A stretch of DNA of 64,000 nt from Paroedura picta. Lineage: Eukaryota > Chordata > Lepidosauria > Squamata > Gekkonidae. The notes beneath the pieces are model-generated. The model made no database searches, was not told the origin of the DNA, and saw only the letters and a program-made list of their open reading frames with translations. Each line of letters starts with the position of its first letter. The first letter of the stretch is position 1. The stretch spans positions 28,407,001 through 28,471,000 of the forward strand of contig NC_135379.1 in the NCBI RefSeq assembly GCF_049243985.1, read 5' to 3'. Of this stretch, positions 11,815-24,800 are shown piece after piece. The position numbers were made by a program, and so were the translations under genes.

Positions 11815-12655
11815 TATTCAAGTTGGCTTTCAATGGGGAGTGTGGCACTTGTGACCGTGTAGCAAATTTGTGCTGGATTTTGAAAAAATTCCTGGGAATA
11901 TCAGAAGGATGTCTACATCTGCTTTATTGACTACAAGAAAGCTTTTGATTGTGTGGATCACAGCAAATTGTGGGAAGCCCTGTAAAATTTGGAGATGCCA
12001 GTGCATTTGATCAAACTGATGCAGTCACTCTATGCAAACCAAGAAGCTGCTGTACATACATCATTTAGTGACACTGACTGGTTCAAAATAGGGAAAGGAG
12101 TGCATCAAGGTTGTATTCTTTCCCCTTCCTGCTTAATTTGGATGCTGAGATCATTATGACAGAGATTAAACTCAAAAAATCAAATACTGGAGTTAAGATC
12201 AGAGGAAGGAATATAAATAATCTTTGGTATGCTGACGGCACTGCCCTCCTATCAGAAACTAAGGAAGGCCTAGAACAGTTGATTACAAAGATCAATGATG
12301 TAAGCAAGAAATCTGGCCTTTTCTTAAACATTAAAAAGACAAAAATAATGACCGCTGAAAAAACGGACATCACAATAACAATTGATGGTGAAGAGATCGA
12401 ATTCATTTTTCTTGGATTGCAAATTGATGAGACTGGTGAACGCAGTATATGGAAATAAAACGTCAGATTGTGTTGGGTCGCTCAGCAGTGATGAGCTTGA
12501 ACTGAACATGGAAAAGCAAGGACATAAGCCTGATTACCAAATCTAGATTAATTAGATCTATCATATTTCAAATAGCCACTTAGAGTTGTGATGGAAATCA
12601 TTGTGGCAGTTGTGCCATAGGATTGCCAAGAATTGGACTCAACTGAATGGCTAAC
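11815..12655 (+). mobile_element. RTE/BovB LINE, 5'-truncated
   Basis: The sequence encodes broken BovB reverse transcriptase: DYKKAFDCVDHSKLWEAL, then WFKIGKGVHQGCILSP, and in another frame GRNINNLWYADGTALLSE, LNIKKTKIMTAEK and FIFLGLQIDETGE. Several frameshifts and stops interrupt it. The 3' end reads gattgccaagaattggact, a BovB-type terminus. BovB is abundant in squamates and known for horizontal transfer. Confidence 0.88.
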
Positions 12656-12665
12656 ATCATCAGTA

Positions 12666-12981
12666 TGGCCCATTATGCACGGAGGGGAAAGTCCACATTC
12701 GGGGTGGAATGGAAAATCACCAATTATGCACGCCACAGGCGGCAACAGGGCACAGAGTCAATGTATACCGCCGAAAAAGCCGCATTAGCGAGATGCAGAA
12801 GAAAGTGGAGCTTCCCGGGACCAGGGCGCAACTAGAAGCGGTTCCAGAGTATCCGCGTACATAATCCGATACTCTGGGTTTTGCCACTGTTGCGTTCCGT
12901 CCCATGCATAATCGGTTTGCTTCGCTTCTTCCTCCTCCTCGTTCTCCATGCCACCGTTTCAGCAGCCGTGCATAATAGGCC
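12666..12981. mobile_element. MITE with GGCCYATTATGCACGG ends
   Basis: The left end is ggcccattatgcacgg and the right end ccgtgcataataggcc, a 16-bp inverted repeat with one mismatch. Related motifs (aattatgcacg, atgcataatc) recur inside each end. A stem ccagagtatc/gatactctgg lies near the middle. No coding sequence or clear target duplication was found, so the superfamily is unassigned. Confidence 0.6.
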
Positions 12982-15900
12982 AAAATCTGTATGAAATAAT
13001 TCCTTGCCTCCAAAAGGAATCTAGAATTCTGGAACTGCAACCAATGTCCAGGCTACTGTAAAAGTTCCTCTGGAGGAGAGCTTTTGATGGCATGGCATTC
13101 CCACTGGCTTTCTCCTCCCCCACCCCCAAATTCTGCCCTTCTCAAGCACAAGCTACAAATATCCAGGAATGTTTCAAGTGGGAGCTGGCAAGTCAACTGA
13201 GCATTTTGCATGTAGCCTGCAGGATAGGTGAGGAGTAGAACTGCATAGTCCCTTTCTTATTCCCCCTTAAAAGATCAGCAAAGGGCCTGATTTAAACGTG
13301 ATGCTGGCAAGACAAGAAAACTTTACCCTGTCAACCTGCACATGCCCAGTATTTTATTTAAATTGGGCTGCTATATATGCACTATTAGAATGTGGATGCA
13401 ATGTATATGTGGACTCCATGTCTCCGATATACTAAAGTTGCATAAGTGTGGACAGCACAATTTAAATGAGATGCTGGATGCAAGAATCATTGCATGAGTA
13501 AGAGCATTATGCTAAAGTCCTTGGAGTAGGGTTTCAACAATACTCCACCAATGTTGGAATCCATTTCCAAGCCCTCTGCATCCGATCTTTTTAATAACGA
13601 AATGTTAAAGAATCCAGAACAGATCTGTCATATTTTTGTTTTTCAAATTTAGCACAAAGAAACAAAACAGGAAATCCCACCTCTTTTTTGTCTGCTGTAA
13701 ATTTAATTTTAATCCTCTTACTTCTGTCCTTCACAAACAGGCTTCCACACCCTCTTTTCAAAGTTATGTCAATACAAATTTATTAATCAGAACCACGATG
13801 GAGTTACCACAGTTATTAAATGTTGCATACATCTCTGACATACCTTGAACACATCAGGTGAAGAGCAGATCCCCAGAACCTCAGAAAAACAGCAAGTATA
13901 AACAAAACAATGTGGATATCTATAAGCTTTCATAGTAGAAGAGTATTTCAAAATAAGTCATTTTAGCTGTTGTGTGGCATCATCTTAGTTCTCATTAACT
14001 ATCCCTCCGTATCCCAGCATGCTCTAATATACATGAACATTACAATTCCTGCTTTCACATATCTGTAAGTAAAATCATTTTTGCACATGCAAAGTGATGT
14101 TGCTAAATCATGGCCACTAATAAAAAACTAGATGGAATTTTGTGTGCCTGATTTTGGATGAAGGCAAAACTTTTTCTGGATAGCACCTATTGTCTTCTAA
14201 AAAGTGAGCTATTTTATTCAGTGAAGTGGGTGCAGAAATGTAAAATAGCTGTTAACAAGAGAGCATGGTAAATTTTCCTATACATAATGCAGAGGTGGGA
14301 GGATTGAATTTGAAAGAAATCCAAAAGCATATGTTAATATAGCAGGAAAAGGTCAACATCTGCAGTTCTGAAAACCAGTCTTGCCATCAGAATTAATCAG
14401 AGATGACAGCTCATTCCCATGTAGCTACATCACAGCCTCTCCCTGCATTCAACTCGAAAGCAGTTGAATTGCCAAGTGCTGCCCTGGGTATGCATAAACA
14501 CTCTAAGCAAAATCTTTTATCTAGATCTGGTGTGCAGCATGCAGGTCCCATCTGCCTCAGTTCACATTTTCTCTGCCCCTCTCCATCTTCTCCCTGTAGC
14601 ATAGAAGTGCTGAGTTTTACTTGGGAAATAGGAAACAGTTTTATCTGTAAAGAGGAAAATGGCATTCTTGTTATGCTTCTGGCCTACCAACACTGCCCAG
14701 GTGATATTCTATCCAAGCTGGCAGGCACCGCTCCCATCTTTTAATTATATTTATATGATATACTGGCATTAGCTGGTTTATATAATGGGTAGTTGAAGAC
14801 ATCCTGAAAAACAGACTATGTTGTAAATTAAATTTTCAGTTCATGAAATTGTGCATTTGCAGAATTTGTAAAATTCAATAAAGGACAATATAAAGTATTC
14901 CTAAATACTAGCTGGCCACACATGATGGCATTGCAATAGCCTATGAGACCTAGAAAAATGAATCCATTTGAAATAGTTATATACTAATTGTTTATTGGCA
15001 CTCATTAAATAAGGATGTCAGCATTTCTTATGTAGATTTCCATAAGAATTGTCAGAGATGTAGTAAAAGTAATACAAGGCTTAAGGGTGAATGACATAAA
15101 CCAAATCTATCAGTTATCTAACAAATTGTAGGCTTGCGAAGACTTGCCTAAGAGGTGAGGAAGATAAAGAATTAGAAAAAATCTGCCTCTGTAGGACAGT
15201 GGTGGAAAACTGCTGGGGTCAGGGGCTGGATGAACAGTTTTCTGAACCTTGGATGTCTAGTGATGTAGAACAACTGCCCTCATTGCTTGATAGGTTTGTC
15301 AAATGGACAAGGGGGGGATGTCCTGTCCTTTAGAAGTTTAATTAGTGGAAATGGGCAGTTGAAGCTTTTCATTCCATGAAATAACAGATATTTAAGGAAC
15401 AGCAAGGTGGAACAGTTTAAAACTTGGCAGTCCTAGACATCATAGGTAACCTGTATGTTTCCTTTATATGAAAACTCAGAGTCTTGAGCGAGTTTGGTTC
15501 TAATAAAGGTTGTCCGTTGTTAATAAAGTGTTGCTGTTTTCTTTTCTTTGGGATTTTTTTCCTAATAGATTAAAAACACTTTTCTAAAGAGTGCTGTACA
15601 CTTCCAAATTGATTGAAATCAGTGGGCATTAAAAATGGTGTCTCTTGACTAAGAATTGCACTGCAATTCAGTTACATGCAGCCTTTCTTTATTATCTGTT
15701 ACCATTACTACAATGACATCTACAGGTGAAAGTAGTTTTTGATTCCAGATGGCAAAAAAGTATGTTGATTTTTCCTGGATTTACACATGCTGTTGTTGAT
15801 GCATACTCCAGATCCCTTGCAACTACAAGAAAGCAAGAATGCAGCTCTTTTGCAATTTCTCAATAATCTCTTTGAGAGAAACTCTGTGTACAGTGATGCT

Positions 15901-16147
15901 ATCAGTTCAATCCTTTGATGCAAGCAGACCCTTGCACCATACATAACAGGTCAAGCAACATTCTAAAATGCCTTCACTCCCGATTAAATGGAAATACGCT
16001 TTAGAATCACAGTGATTTAATCTTTATAACACCATACTAAAGACTACAGGTGGGGTTGCACTCTGTATGGTCTTTACACAGCCCTTTTCTGTGGGATCAA
16101 GGCCTTTTGCCAGCACAGTAACAACACTGGCAATTGCTGCTATCATT
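12982..16147. other. Intergenic HYCC1-KLHL7, no gene seen
   Basis: I see no splice-supported exon, complete repeat or RNA gene. Open frames at 13636-13848, 14403-14744 and 15720-15944 are short and show no family signature. Confidence 0.4.
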
Positions 16148-16240
16148 TAGGTATTTTTTATTTATAGTCTGCCTTTCCCTCTTGGACTCAACGCAGATTA
16201 CAAAGAGTGAGTCAAAGAGCGAGACAGGATAAGACTTTCA
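16148..16240 (-). mobile_element. LINE 3' tail fragment
   Basis: Read on the minus strand it is a '...gcagactataaataaaaaa'-type tail similar to the 3' ends of the L2-like LINEs in this window. It is too short to name a subfamily. Confidence 0.4.
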
Positions 16241-16596
16241 ATAATCAATACAATAGGAGAAGTGTTAACCAAAATGCTCTGAGAAAAGCAAAAGGTTTAC
16301 TAACTAGGATCTGCTTTGCACAGTTTATGAGGTGATTAAGTCCTTCGGGAATTCCAGTCAGACAACAAATGCTATTTAAAATAAGGTTTGTAGCTTTATT
16401 TAAGAAATAAGACACAGACAAACACTAAGCAATCACATCGTACATGTGGCAGGGGGGAAATAAGATGGGAGTTGAGGGGGGGAAGGATCAACAAAAATTA
16501 TACAATTACCTATCTTGGAAATGATGACCACAGGAGGATTCAAAGTAAATGGAATGACCCACATGCAGTTGAGCATCTGGCAGGATTTGTCCAGCA

Positions 16597-16732
16597 CAGG
16601 GGTAGTCAAACTGCGGCCCTCCAGATGTCCATGGACTACAATTCCCATGAGCCCCTGCCAGCAAATTCTGGCAGGGGCTCATGGGAATTGTAGTTCATGG
16701 ACATCTGGAGGGCCGCAGTTTGACTACCCCTG
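16597..16732. mobile_element. 136-bp palindromic hAT-like MITE, copy A
   Basis: The element is almost entirely one inverted repeat: caggggtagtcaaactgcgg at the left is mirrored by ccgcagtttgactacccctg at the right, with the symmetry axis near 16664. Flanks are gtccagca (16589-16596) and gtccagcg (16733-16740), an 8-bp duplication with one mismatch, which indicates hAT-like transposition. Copies B (36166-36301) and C (59940-60075) have the same length. Confidence 0.85.
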
Positions 16733-17721
16733 GTCCAGCGGAAGCCGGGTACAAGAGAAGTAGTTTGGGGACCCCAATGAAAGGTATTTTATACCCTTCT
16801 CCTTGGGCAATATGTGGTGAAAAGTCACGTGGGCTTTGGACAAAGGATTCAGATGCCTCCTTTAATATGATGGCCAAAAGATTGATTGATCCAGAATGTC
16901 CAAGATCAAACAGAATCATCTAGGAACCTTTGGACCTGGGTTTATCTAGGTGACTACGTAAAGCACTAAAGCTTTTTGGCAAGCTGGTGGTGTTGGGTGA
17001 ATGGGAAGGGGATTTCAGAGGTAAAGTAGTATAGACAATATTCCCTAATAGTTTATCCAAAAAAACTCATTTGTAAATCATTTAATACAGTGCAACTCTG
17101 TTACCTGCACAGAAAAGTCCTCTTGAATAATTCCATTTTACATAGTCTCTGGAAAGCCAGGATGATAGGAACCTTCCTGACCTTCTCAGGCACAATGTGA
17201 GAGATACAATGCAGAAGGCATGTGTACAGGCAGTTGTTATATTATTTTAGAATCTGGGATGGGATGTGGCATTATCCTCCTTCAGATGGTAATCTATACA
17301 TCAAATGTGAGGTTACAGTCTGCTTTTGGGACCCCATGCAGAGCCCGTGAGCAAAAAGCCCAGACTTGTGACCTGAAGGCTGGCCCTGACAAGACCACTG
17401 TTGACATAGGCCAGAAGATTACTTTCTAGCACTGATGTAAAGCCATCTGCTGAATGTCTTGGAACAGTGAAGCACAAAATCAAACTCTATGGCTCAGTTC
17501 AGGCATCATATGTAAACATGGTTTGATTAAACAGAATCTGCATCCACATGGTAATGATTTATCCATTTTCTTCCATTGGTACTGAAAAAACAGAGGCAAC
17601 TATGGTTAGTACAATTCTCCAACTGCAGGCCTCTCCACTAATGTTAATTAGGGTCTGATACACCAAGATGTGAAACCATAGTTTCAAGTTGATTATTAAC
17701 CACTGGTTGTCTTTATTCAGT
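16733..17721. other. Intergenic, possible old repeat remnants
   Basis: No gene is seen. Just before the MITE, the plus sequence gtagctttatttaagaaata near 16391 reads as an AATAAA signal on the minus strand, and the block around it may be an old LTR. I could not find paired ends. Confidence 0.25.
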
Positions 17722-17935
17722 GGTCTGAATAACCCAGACTAGCTTGAACTCATCACAACTCAAAAGCTAAGCATAGCTGGCCATGGTTAGTATTTGGGCA
17801 GGATATCCTTAAGGAAGACAATGAGTGCTATGCAGAATAAAGTAATGGTAAACCACTTCTGCTCAGCTGCTGCCTTGAAAACCCCAAGAAGGGTAGCCAT
17901 AGTTGTTTTGACTTGATGACACTTAATTATTAATT
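17722..17935 (+). mobile_element. 5S rRNA-derived SINE, copy 1
   Basis: The head resembles 5S rRNA: cccagactagcttgaactca, then aaaagctaagcatagctggc and tggttagtatttgggcagga. The tail (ctgccttgaaaaccccaaga, then gacttgatgacactt) is that of the squamate 5S-Sauria SINE as I recall it. Other copies are at 24065-24280 (minus) and 63387-63592 (plus). Confidence 0.75.
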
Positions 17936-18597
17936 ATCCTTTATTCTGATTTTACTTGATATATAAACATCAACATGCTGGTCAGAATATTGTCTGGGTT
18001 CCGCTAGCCAAGTAAAGCAGTGATTATCTTCTAAAACCACATTCTGAGTTCATAAACTAATAACCATAGTTAAAATAAAATGCACAGTTGTATTCTCTCT
18101 GCTTAGGGTAATTTTCCATAGATATGCGGGTTTTTTAGAACATTTGATGTGACAGAACTTGACAAAATAATGGTTAAAGTTTTACAATGGAATACTCTTA
18201 GCCTATATCTCTTTTGATCAAACAGGGAGTCTTTGTTCTTTACTGGAATGGATATTCTAATATGATAAAGCTGGAAATAAATAATAGGTGGATTAATAGT
18301 AATGTACTTTATATGGCCCAGTGCTTTTTGTTTTAATGTGAACACATAGTTTGTCTCAAAAAGTTCTTGGTGATATAAAATTGACTATAAGCAAACCAGT
18401 TAGCATTGCAAGCTGGCTGGATTCTTACCAGTGTAGTCATTTTTTAAAAACACCCAGTCTCTATTTATTGATAATGACCTACTCCTTAGTGCTTCATTAA
18501 AAACAACAGCAATATGGCAACACTAAAATAGTAGAAGTCAAATATAGCATACAAGTTTCCAAATGCCTTTGAACTCTACATCAACGTGAAATAACAA

Positions 18598-18985
18598 GAG
18601 CATTTCCACAGACTATAAATGTAGTGTAATATTTGCCGAATGTAGGCAGCCTATTCTGGCCCCTCCACATGTCGCCTACATCCAGTGTCTGGGCCACAGC
18701 CGGCTCGCTACATCCTCCATTTCAAAGCGCGACTTCGGGAATCGCAAAAAGTGGATTCATGAAAAACAGAAATCACCAGTGGGAAACCAACAGGAAACCA
18801 GCAGAAGGAATGTATGGAGGGTGAAACACACGATAGTCAGCTCTGCAATGCACCCACCTTCCTCTCCCTTCTTCCCAGGAATGGGAATCTTTCGTTTTAA
18901 AAATCACGATACGCGCAGAGCAACGCATATGCGGATACACGCATAGGCAAGGATAGTGATACACAGAAGCATATGTTATGCAGTG
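18598..18985 (+). mobile_element. DNA transposon fragment, GGGCATTTC-end family
   Basis: It starts gagcatttccacagactata. Over about 390 bases it tracks the left part of the element at 59226-60532, with shared blocks such as ctacatcctccatttcaaag, aaaaagtggattca, aaccagcagaagga and ctcttctcccagga-like sequence. No matching right end was found, so the copy appears truncated. Confidence 0.55.
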
Positions 18986-20127
18986 ATGTGACACACGGCA
19001 TGCTTCTCAAATGTTCATTTTTTACAAAAGAATTAACAATTTAAAAAGTTATCACAACATCACCAAACAACCATGTTTTTGGCATACTTGGGAACCCCAC
19101 ACACGCACACACACAAAATGTCTTCCCCCCCCCCCCAAGTGTGAGTACTTTGCCATTCTCAAATAGGCACATCACGTAACATAAGCACATTTCATGGTTG
19201 ATTGTCCCTGTACCCTATCTACTTGACCATTTCGGGGTGGCTCACATGCCATTGTATTTTTGTTTGTCCACTCTTCCGCGGAATACCCTGCCATGCCTGC
19301 AGGCTGTTTAAGAAGTCTAACATCAGCCTTTGAAATTTAGTCCGGTTATGCTCCCAGGCCCAGAAAAAACCCCAATCCCCAAGCTTCCTGGCCAGCACCC
19401 CATGCATGCCTGGTGTGCATATGGGTGCTGGCCAGTAGCCAGGGCAGGCATTTTTTCTCCAGTTACCAACCTGATTGGCATGTAGTCTTCTAAGTCAGGG
19501 ACAAGAATGGGTATTAACCTGACTATGCCAGTACCGAATTGAACAGACATATCTTGAGATATGTCACAAACTGTTGCAGTCTGTATCACTAGCTGATCTC
19601 CTATGAAGTGATGTTTAAAACTCAGGTGTACTAATTTGCTGCCTGCTCCTGTAAATTGCACACTGTATTCATAAATGTGAGGAAGATTTCAGCCTAAAAC
19701 AAAAGTTGAACCACTCATGGCTGTTCCCTATATTTTGAGAGGATTTGTATCTGTGCAAACATAATTAGGATTAAAAACCAGATCAAGGAAATGCAGTTCT
19801 TCTAAAAAGATAGAATGTTTAAAGATAGAACTTGAAAAACTATCTAATGATAGACTGTAAATATAGCTATACTTAGTAGGCAGCAGCTGTTGATCTTTAA
19901 ATGAAATAGGCTCAAAAACTCATGGGAGTAAATAGAGCATTAATTAAACCTTACTCTTATTAATGTTAATCTCAATTTTTTTTAAGCATTTGGTACAACA
20001 TAAAGCACTTTGAAAGCAAAACAAAAAAAACATGTAACAACTGTGTATTATGTGCCTATAAGTCACTGTATATGTGCATATTTTGCTGAACCAACATAAT
20101 TTGGGATGCTGCAACAGAACTAGAAAA

Positions 20128-20370
20128 GCTGTTTTTTATACCCTGATTTTCACTACCCAAAGGAGTCCTAAAGTGGCTTATGAAAACTTTCCCTCTTCAC
20201 TCCCTACAACAAATAACCTGTGAGGTAGGTGGAGCTGAGAGAGCCCTAAGAGAATTGCTCTGAGAGAACAGCCTGTCACTGGCCCAAGGTCCCCCAACAT
20301 GTGGAGAAATAGGGAATCAAACCTGCTTCTCTAGATTAGAATCCACCACTCTAAACAGATCAACACACAA
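20128..20370 (-). mobile_element. tRNA-derived (Sauria-type) SINE
   Basis: On the minus strand it has a tRNA-like head (gattctaatctagagaagca, then gtttgattccctatt as B box), a middle with gggccagtgacaggctg and a tail with ctcacaggttatttgttgt. The Sauria-type class is assigned from this order of blocks. Confidence 0.65.
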
Positions 20371-20532
20371 GTTGCTAATGGTTTATTTTCCCCTCTTAAT
20401 GTTTGAAGTAGTTTATTATAGTTAAATTAGACCACAGTTTAGGCAACTTACTTCTAGAAACGAAAAACAATCAAACTGAACTAATCAGACATTACTACTA
20501 AGTATGCACAACATCGGGGTGCAATCCTACAC

Positions 20533-20703
20533 TATAACTTGTTGTTGTTAGGTGCGAAGTCGTGTCCAACCCATCGCGACCCCATGGACAATGACCCTCC
20601 AGGCCTTCCTGTCCTCTACCATTCCCCAGAGTCCATTTAAGGTTGCACCTACTGCTTCAGTGACTCCATCCAGCCACCTCATTCTTTGTTGTCCATATAT
20701 ACA
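20533..20703 (-). mobile_element. RTE/BovB LINE 3' end, copy 1
   Basis: Read on the minus strand it has ggtggctggatggagtcact, then ggacaggaaggcctggaggg and catggggtcgcgatgggttg, followed by gacacgacttcgcacctaac. This is the conserved BovB 3' end. It is near identical to the copy at 21057-21235. Confidence 0.75.
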
Positions 20704-20853
20704 CTTACTTGGGACTAAATCCCTTTAAGATCGATGGACTCTCATCTCCCAAGTATTTGGAATCTGGTGATGAGCATACTTACTAGGACCAAATAACTTA
20801 GAATTGGGTTACTCGTGATAGCCTAAGTAGAGTTACGGCGTTCTGACTCCGTT

Positions 20854-20979
20854 GAGAGCCAGTTTGGTGTAGTTAGGAGTGCGGACTTCTAATCTGATGA
20901 GCTGGGTCTGAATCCACTATCCACACATGCAGCCGTGGGATATACCATCTTGGCATATAAGAACCAACTCTTCTTCTGA
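20854..20979 (+). mobile_element. Sauria-type SINE, internally deleted
   Basis: The tRNA-like head (agccagtttggtgtagttag, gagtgcggacttctaatctg) is joined almost directly to the 3' tail (catataagaaccaactcttc). The central part seen in the copy at 58546-58822 is missing. Confidence 0.7.
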
Positions 20980-21056
20980 AGTGGGTTTAGGGCAAAGGCG
21001 TCCCTTTTTAGAATTGCCCTTTTGAGTTTAGCCTCACTAGCACGATCCTGCATTTG

Positions 21057-21235
21057 TTGTTGTTAGGTGCGAAGTCGTGTCCGACCCATCGCGACCCCAT
21101 GGACAATGATCCTCCAGGCCTTCCTGTCCTCTACCATTCCCCGGAGTCCATTTAAATTTGCACCAGCTGCTTCAGTGACTCCATCCAGCCACCTCATTCT
21201 CTGTCGTCCCCTTCTTCTTTCGTCCTGCATAGGGT
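21057..21235 (-). mobile_element. RTE/BovB LINE 3' end, copy 2
   Basis: It is the same BovB 3' segment as 20533-20703, in the same orientation, about 520 bases downstream and only a few bases different. It ends next to the KLHL7 CpG-rich promoter. Confidence 0.75.
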
Positions 21236-21279
21236 TACACGACTACTGCCCCGCAGGAATGCCATCAAACACAAAATCT

Positions 21280-21730
21280 ACCAGCTGTGCATGCGCGCTC
21301 TCCCCGTGCCCTCTCCCTCGCTTCTTTTTTTGTTATGGGCACGCAGCCTGCGCCGTGACGCCAGTGCGCGCGCGTACCGGCTGAGTTCTTTGTTTACATC
21401 CCCGCCTCGCCCCCTCCTCCAGGCGCTCGGCACTCTTGACAGAAGGCGCGCCGTTGTGTTGGTGGGCGATGTCGCGAGCCGCCTCCAGGTGTGCGAGGCG
21501 GCGAGCTGTGTTCTGATTGGTTGCTGGCGCCTGTCGTGAGGGGTGGGGGCAGTTCTCGCGGCCTGCCAGTCTTTGTGGGGCTCAGGCGCCCCTCGGAGCG
21601 AGGGAAGGCGTTCTTGTGGCTTCTGCCGGGGGTTCGCAGCCGCCCCCGCTCCGTGCCGTGTATGTCCTTCCTTGCGTCGGCTCTTGAGAAGCCCCGGTTT
21701 CTTTAGCCGCGAGAGGAGGGCGAGGGAAGC
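21280..21730 (+). promoter_or_regulatory. KLHL7: KLHL7 CpG-island promoter and 5' UTR
   Basis: GC-rich, CpG-dense sequence leads directly into the KLHL7 start codon, and CpGs continue through exon 1. An inverted CCAAT box (attgg, 21516-21520) lies about 210 bases upstream of the ATG. No TATA box is evident. The exact transcription start cannot be placed from sequence alone. Confidence 0.7.
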
Positions 21731-21850
21731 ATGGCGGCCTCGGCGTCGGAAAAAAGCTGCAAGAAGAAAACCGAAAAAAAACTCGCGGCTCGGGAAGAAG
21801 CCAAATTATTGGCCAGCTTCATGGGAGTCATGAACACTATGAGGAAACAA
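21731..21850 (+). CDS. KLHL7: KLHL7 coding exon 1
   Basis: It encodes residues 1-40, starting [18 protein letters not shown] and ending MNTMRKQ. The ATG has a strong context (gaagcatgg) and lies in the CpG island. The donor is GTAAGA, phase 0. Confidence 0.97.
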
Positions 21851-24800
21851 GTAAGACCGAGAGAGGGGGAGCCGAAAGCAAAGCGTAGACTTAAATAAAG
21901 GAGAAACCTTTTCGTAGGGTCTCTTTCTTTAATGTCCTGTGGGAACGTTCCTAGATGAGCATGGAGTGGTGTCTACTAAACTAGCTTGTCATTTTCAGCA
22001 ACCTCGTACGGTTGGACAGTTTTGTCACCGTGCATTTTCAATAGAGTGGGAATTGACGTGGGGAGCCTGTAGTATGTCCAGTGGGATTGTGGGAGAACCT
22101 CTTTTTCGTACCGGGTATGTGGTAATCCAGCCTATTTAGCTCTGTGCTAGATTAATTTTCAGGAGTTGCCATCCTGATAAGGATACATTAGGAGGAGGAA
22201 TTCCTACTCTGCTAGCATATTTATGTTACGTGTTGTGCAAGGCACCTTAAGTGTAGCTAATTTATGTTATGTGTGGTGTATTGTCTTTGTGTGAATGATT
22301 CCAAGAGTACAGAAATGCCACTTCAGCATCTGTTCTTCATGGTGCCCTTGTGTAATTTCAGCTTGTTCTCAGTAGCCATGACTAATACTGATAGGCTGTC
22401 ATAGAGGGAGTTCCCCTTCACAGTATTAGGAAGAAAAAAAAAGTTGGCTATATAAGATCTGGAATGGTTTGGTGAGTTTCACCCATTTCATAGAGTATGA
22501 TGAATTGAAGATTTAATTTAATTCATTGTCAAAGGATGTAGTGGTGGCCACTAGCATAGATTGCTTCAAAAAGGAGTGAAACAGACACATGAGGGAAAGG
22601 TGCATAAATGACTAAAGGAAACTTGAAAATGTCTGTGCTAGAAGGCTTCTGTGAGCTGTTTATTGGCCCTTTAGGTCAGCCGCTGTGTGAAACAGGATGT
22701 TGGACTAGTTGAACTACTCATGTGATCCAGCAGAACACATCTCAATGTTATGGGTCAATGTATAGAAAGCACCATCATTTGTAAGAGGTGTGATATTTTC
22801 CCAGTGCTCTTTTCCTTACTGTTAAAGTTCTGGAATCAGGTCATTTTTCTAATTCTGTTGTAATTTGTATTGTTGCTGTGTGAGTTTAAAAAAAAAACGA
22901 ACAAATATATGTTGGAATAATCAAAACACTACATAAACTGTGAACTAACTTTGTAATCAAATTATCATTTCTGCAGTTGAAGTAAAATAATATTGTTAAT
23001 TATAAACTAGTTTAATAGTGATAGAGAAGAGGTCCCAACACCTTTCTTGCCTCTTGCCAAGTATTTTGAGAAAGTGACTGGAACCAGGTGGACCTTTAGT
23101 TCAGGAGGCCTTCAGTGCAGATCTTTAACAATGTTGTTTTGGTAGCAGCTACCATCATAGTACAAAGATTATTATCTAACTGAAAGTTATCTGTGTGTAT
23201 TGAAGGAAAAACCTCACTATATTCATTTTAAAAAGCATTTTGTTAAGCAGATCTTCTCCCTGAAATGTTGAAGAATTCCCCCTCCTAATTCTAAATATTT
23301 CCCCCTACCTTATTCTGTTGGAAGCTCACAAGAGGGGATGGGTGTTGAAAGTACAGTACAGATTACATGCATATTTGTTCTTTGGCAATGCTAGAAATGA
23401 ATTTCCTTTACTTGCTGCAAAGGCTATTATAATTTCTACAGACCACTGTGAACAGCTGAAATGTTGTTAATGCCCAAACTTTTATGTTTTTATTCCTGTT
23501 AGAAAACTCTTTGTGATGTCATTCTCATGGTCCAGGAAAGGAAGATTCCAGCTCATCGTGTTGTACTTGCATCTGCCAGTCACTTCTTTAACTTGATGTT
23601 TACCAGTAAGCTTTCTCCAGTTCAATTTTGAAAACCTCTCCATTCTGTGTACTGGCCTGGCCCACAAAGAAGGGAATAGTCGGTATAGTCTAAAATAAGT
23701 AAAAGTTCTCCAGCCTTGTACCATTGTTCTCCATGCTATTTTTTTCTCTCTTCTATCTGTGTTGTTGTACCAGCACACAGATAAAAGATATTTTTAAAAG
23801 CCTAAATGCAGCACCATGCAAGGAAGTATTGTCTGAGATGGGGTCTATTGAATTTCCTATATGTGACTTAGGAAATGTCTAAGCTGTAGAGTCAGTGCAA
23901 AATTGTCCCCATAGCTAACTGCTTCCATAGAAGTAACATCTTTTTGTTTCACCTTTTCACCTTTAGATGTCATTAAAAATAGACTAAAGAGAAGGGGAGT
24001 TTCTGCTTTTAAAAATTTCACATGAAAATGTAAGGCAGACACTGATGTGTGCAACTGTAAATTAAGTTCATATTTCTGATGTCATTTAGGGGTTGGAAAA
24101 TGCTGTGAAGTTGCAAGTGACTGATGGCTATCCATGGAGTTTCAAGGCAAGAGACTTTCAGAGGTGGTTTGTCATCACCTGCCTCTCTGTAGTAACCCTG
24201 GGTATCCTTGGTTGGCTTCTGTCCAAATATTAACCAGGGCCAATCCTTCTTAGCCTCTGAGATTTGACATGGAAGGGGGCATTTTTTCTAGCAGTACTGT
24301 ACAGTTTTCTTTCCTTCATCAAGTTGAAATTGCTGCTAAAAGTACAAGCTATTGTATATGTTGTGAGTGGATAAAGCTGTATTGTAAATATCCTGTGATA
24401 TAAAAACTTAACATACATTTAGGTGGGCGGAACAAAAGTAAAAGTACAGTAAAAAGTATTTAAATCTTGAAAACATATTTAGTGAAATTGAATGTTACAG
24501 ATATTTTAAAATAGCAGTTTGTTCTCTTCTATTTTTGATATAGTTGTCTTTCTTTAGGCAAAGCTTTTGACATGATTAAAAACATATTTTTAGTGCATGG
24601 ACCATTAGATGAGGCCTTGTCTAATCTGAATTCTTTTGCCCCTTCTGACCCCAACTTCTGACAATTCACCTTGTTATTCCTTAAACAACTTTCAGTGGAA
24701 AGCTGAAATTTCACCTCAAAATTTATTTTGTATAAGAGTTAAAAACTATCAGAATGAAATGAGAGTATTTCTGTTCTAATTACAGCAAATATGATTGAAT

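Noticed and set aside
14403-14744. 113-codon plus-strand frame in the HYCC1-KLHL7 gap
   Set aside because: No domain, splice support or promoter-like context was seen.
17722-17935. Possible 5S rRNA gene
   Set aside because: Only the head resembles 5S, and the same head and tail recur at 24065 and 63387, so it is a 5S-derived SINE.
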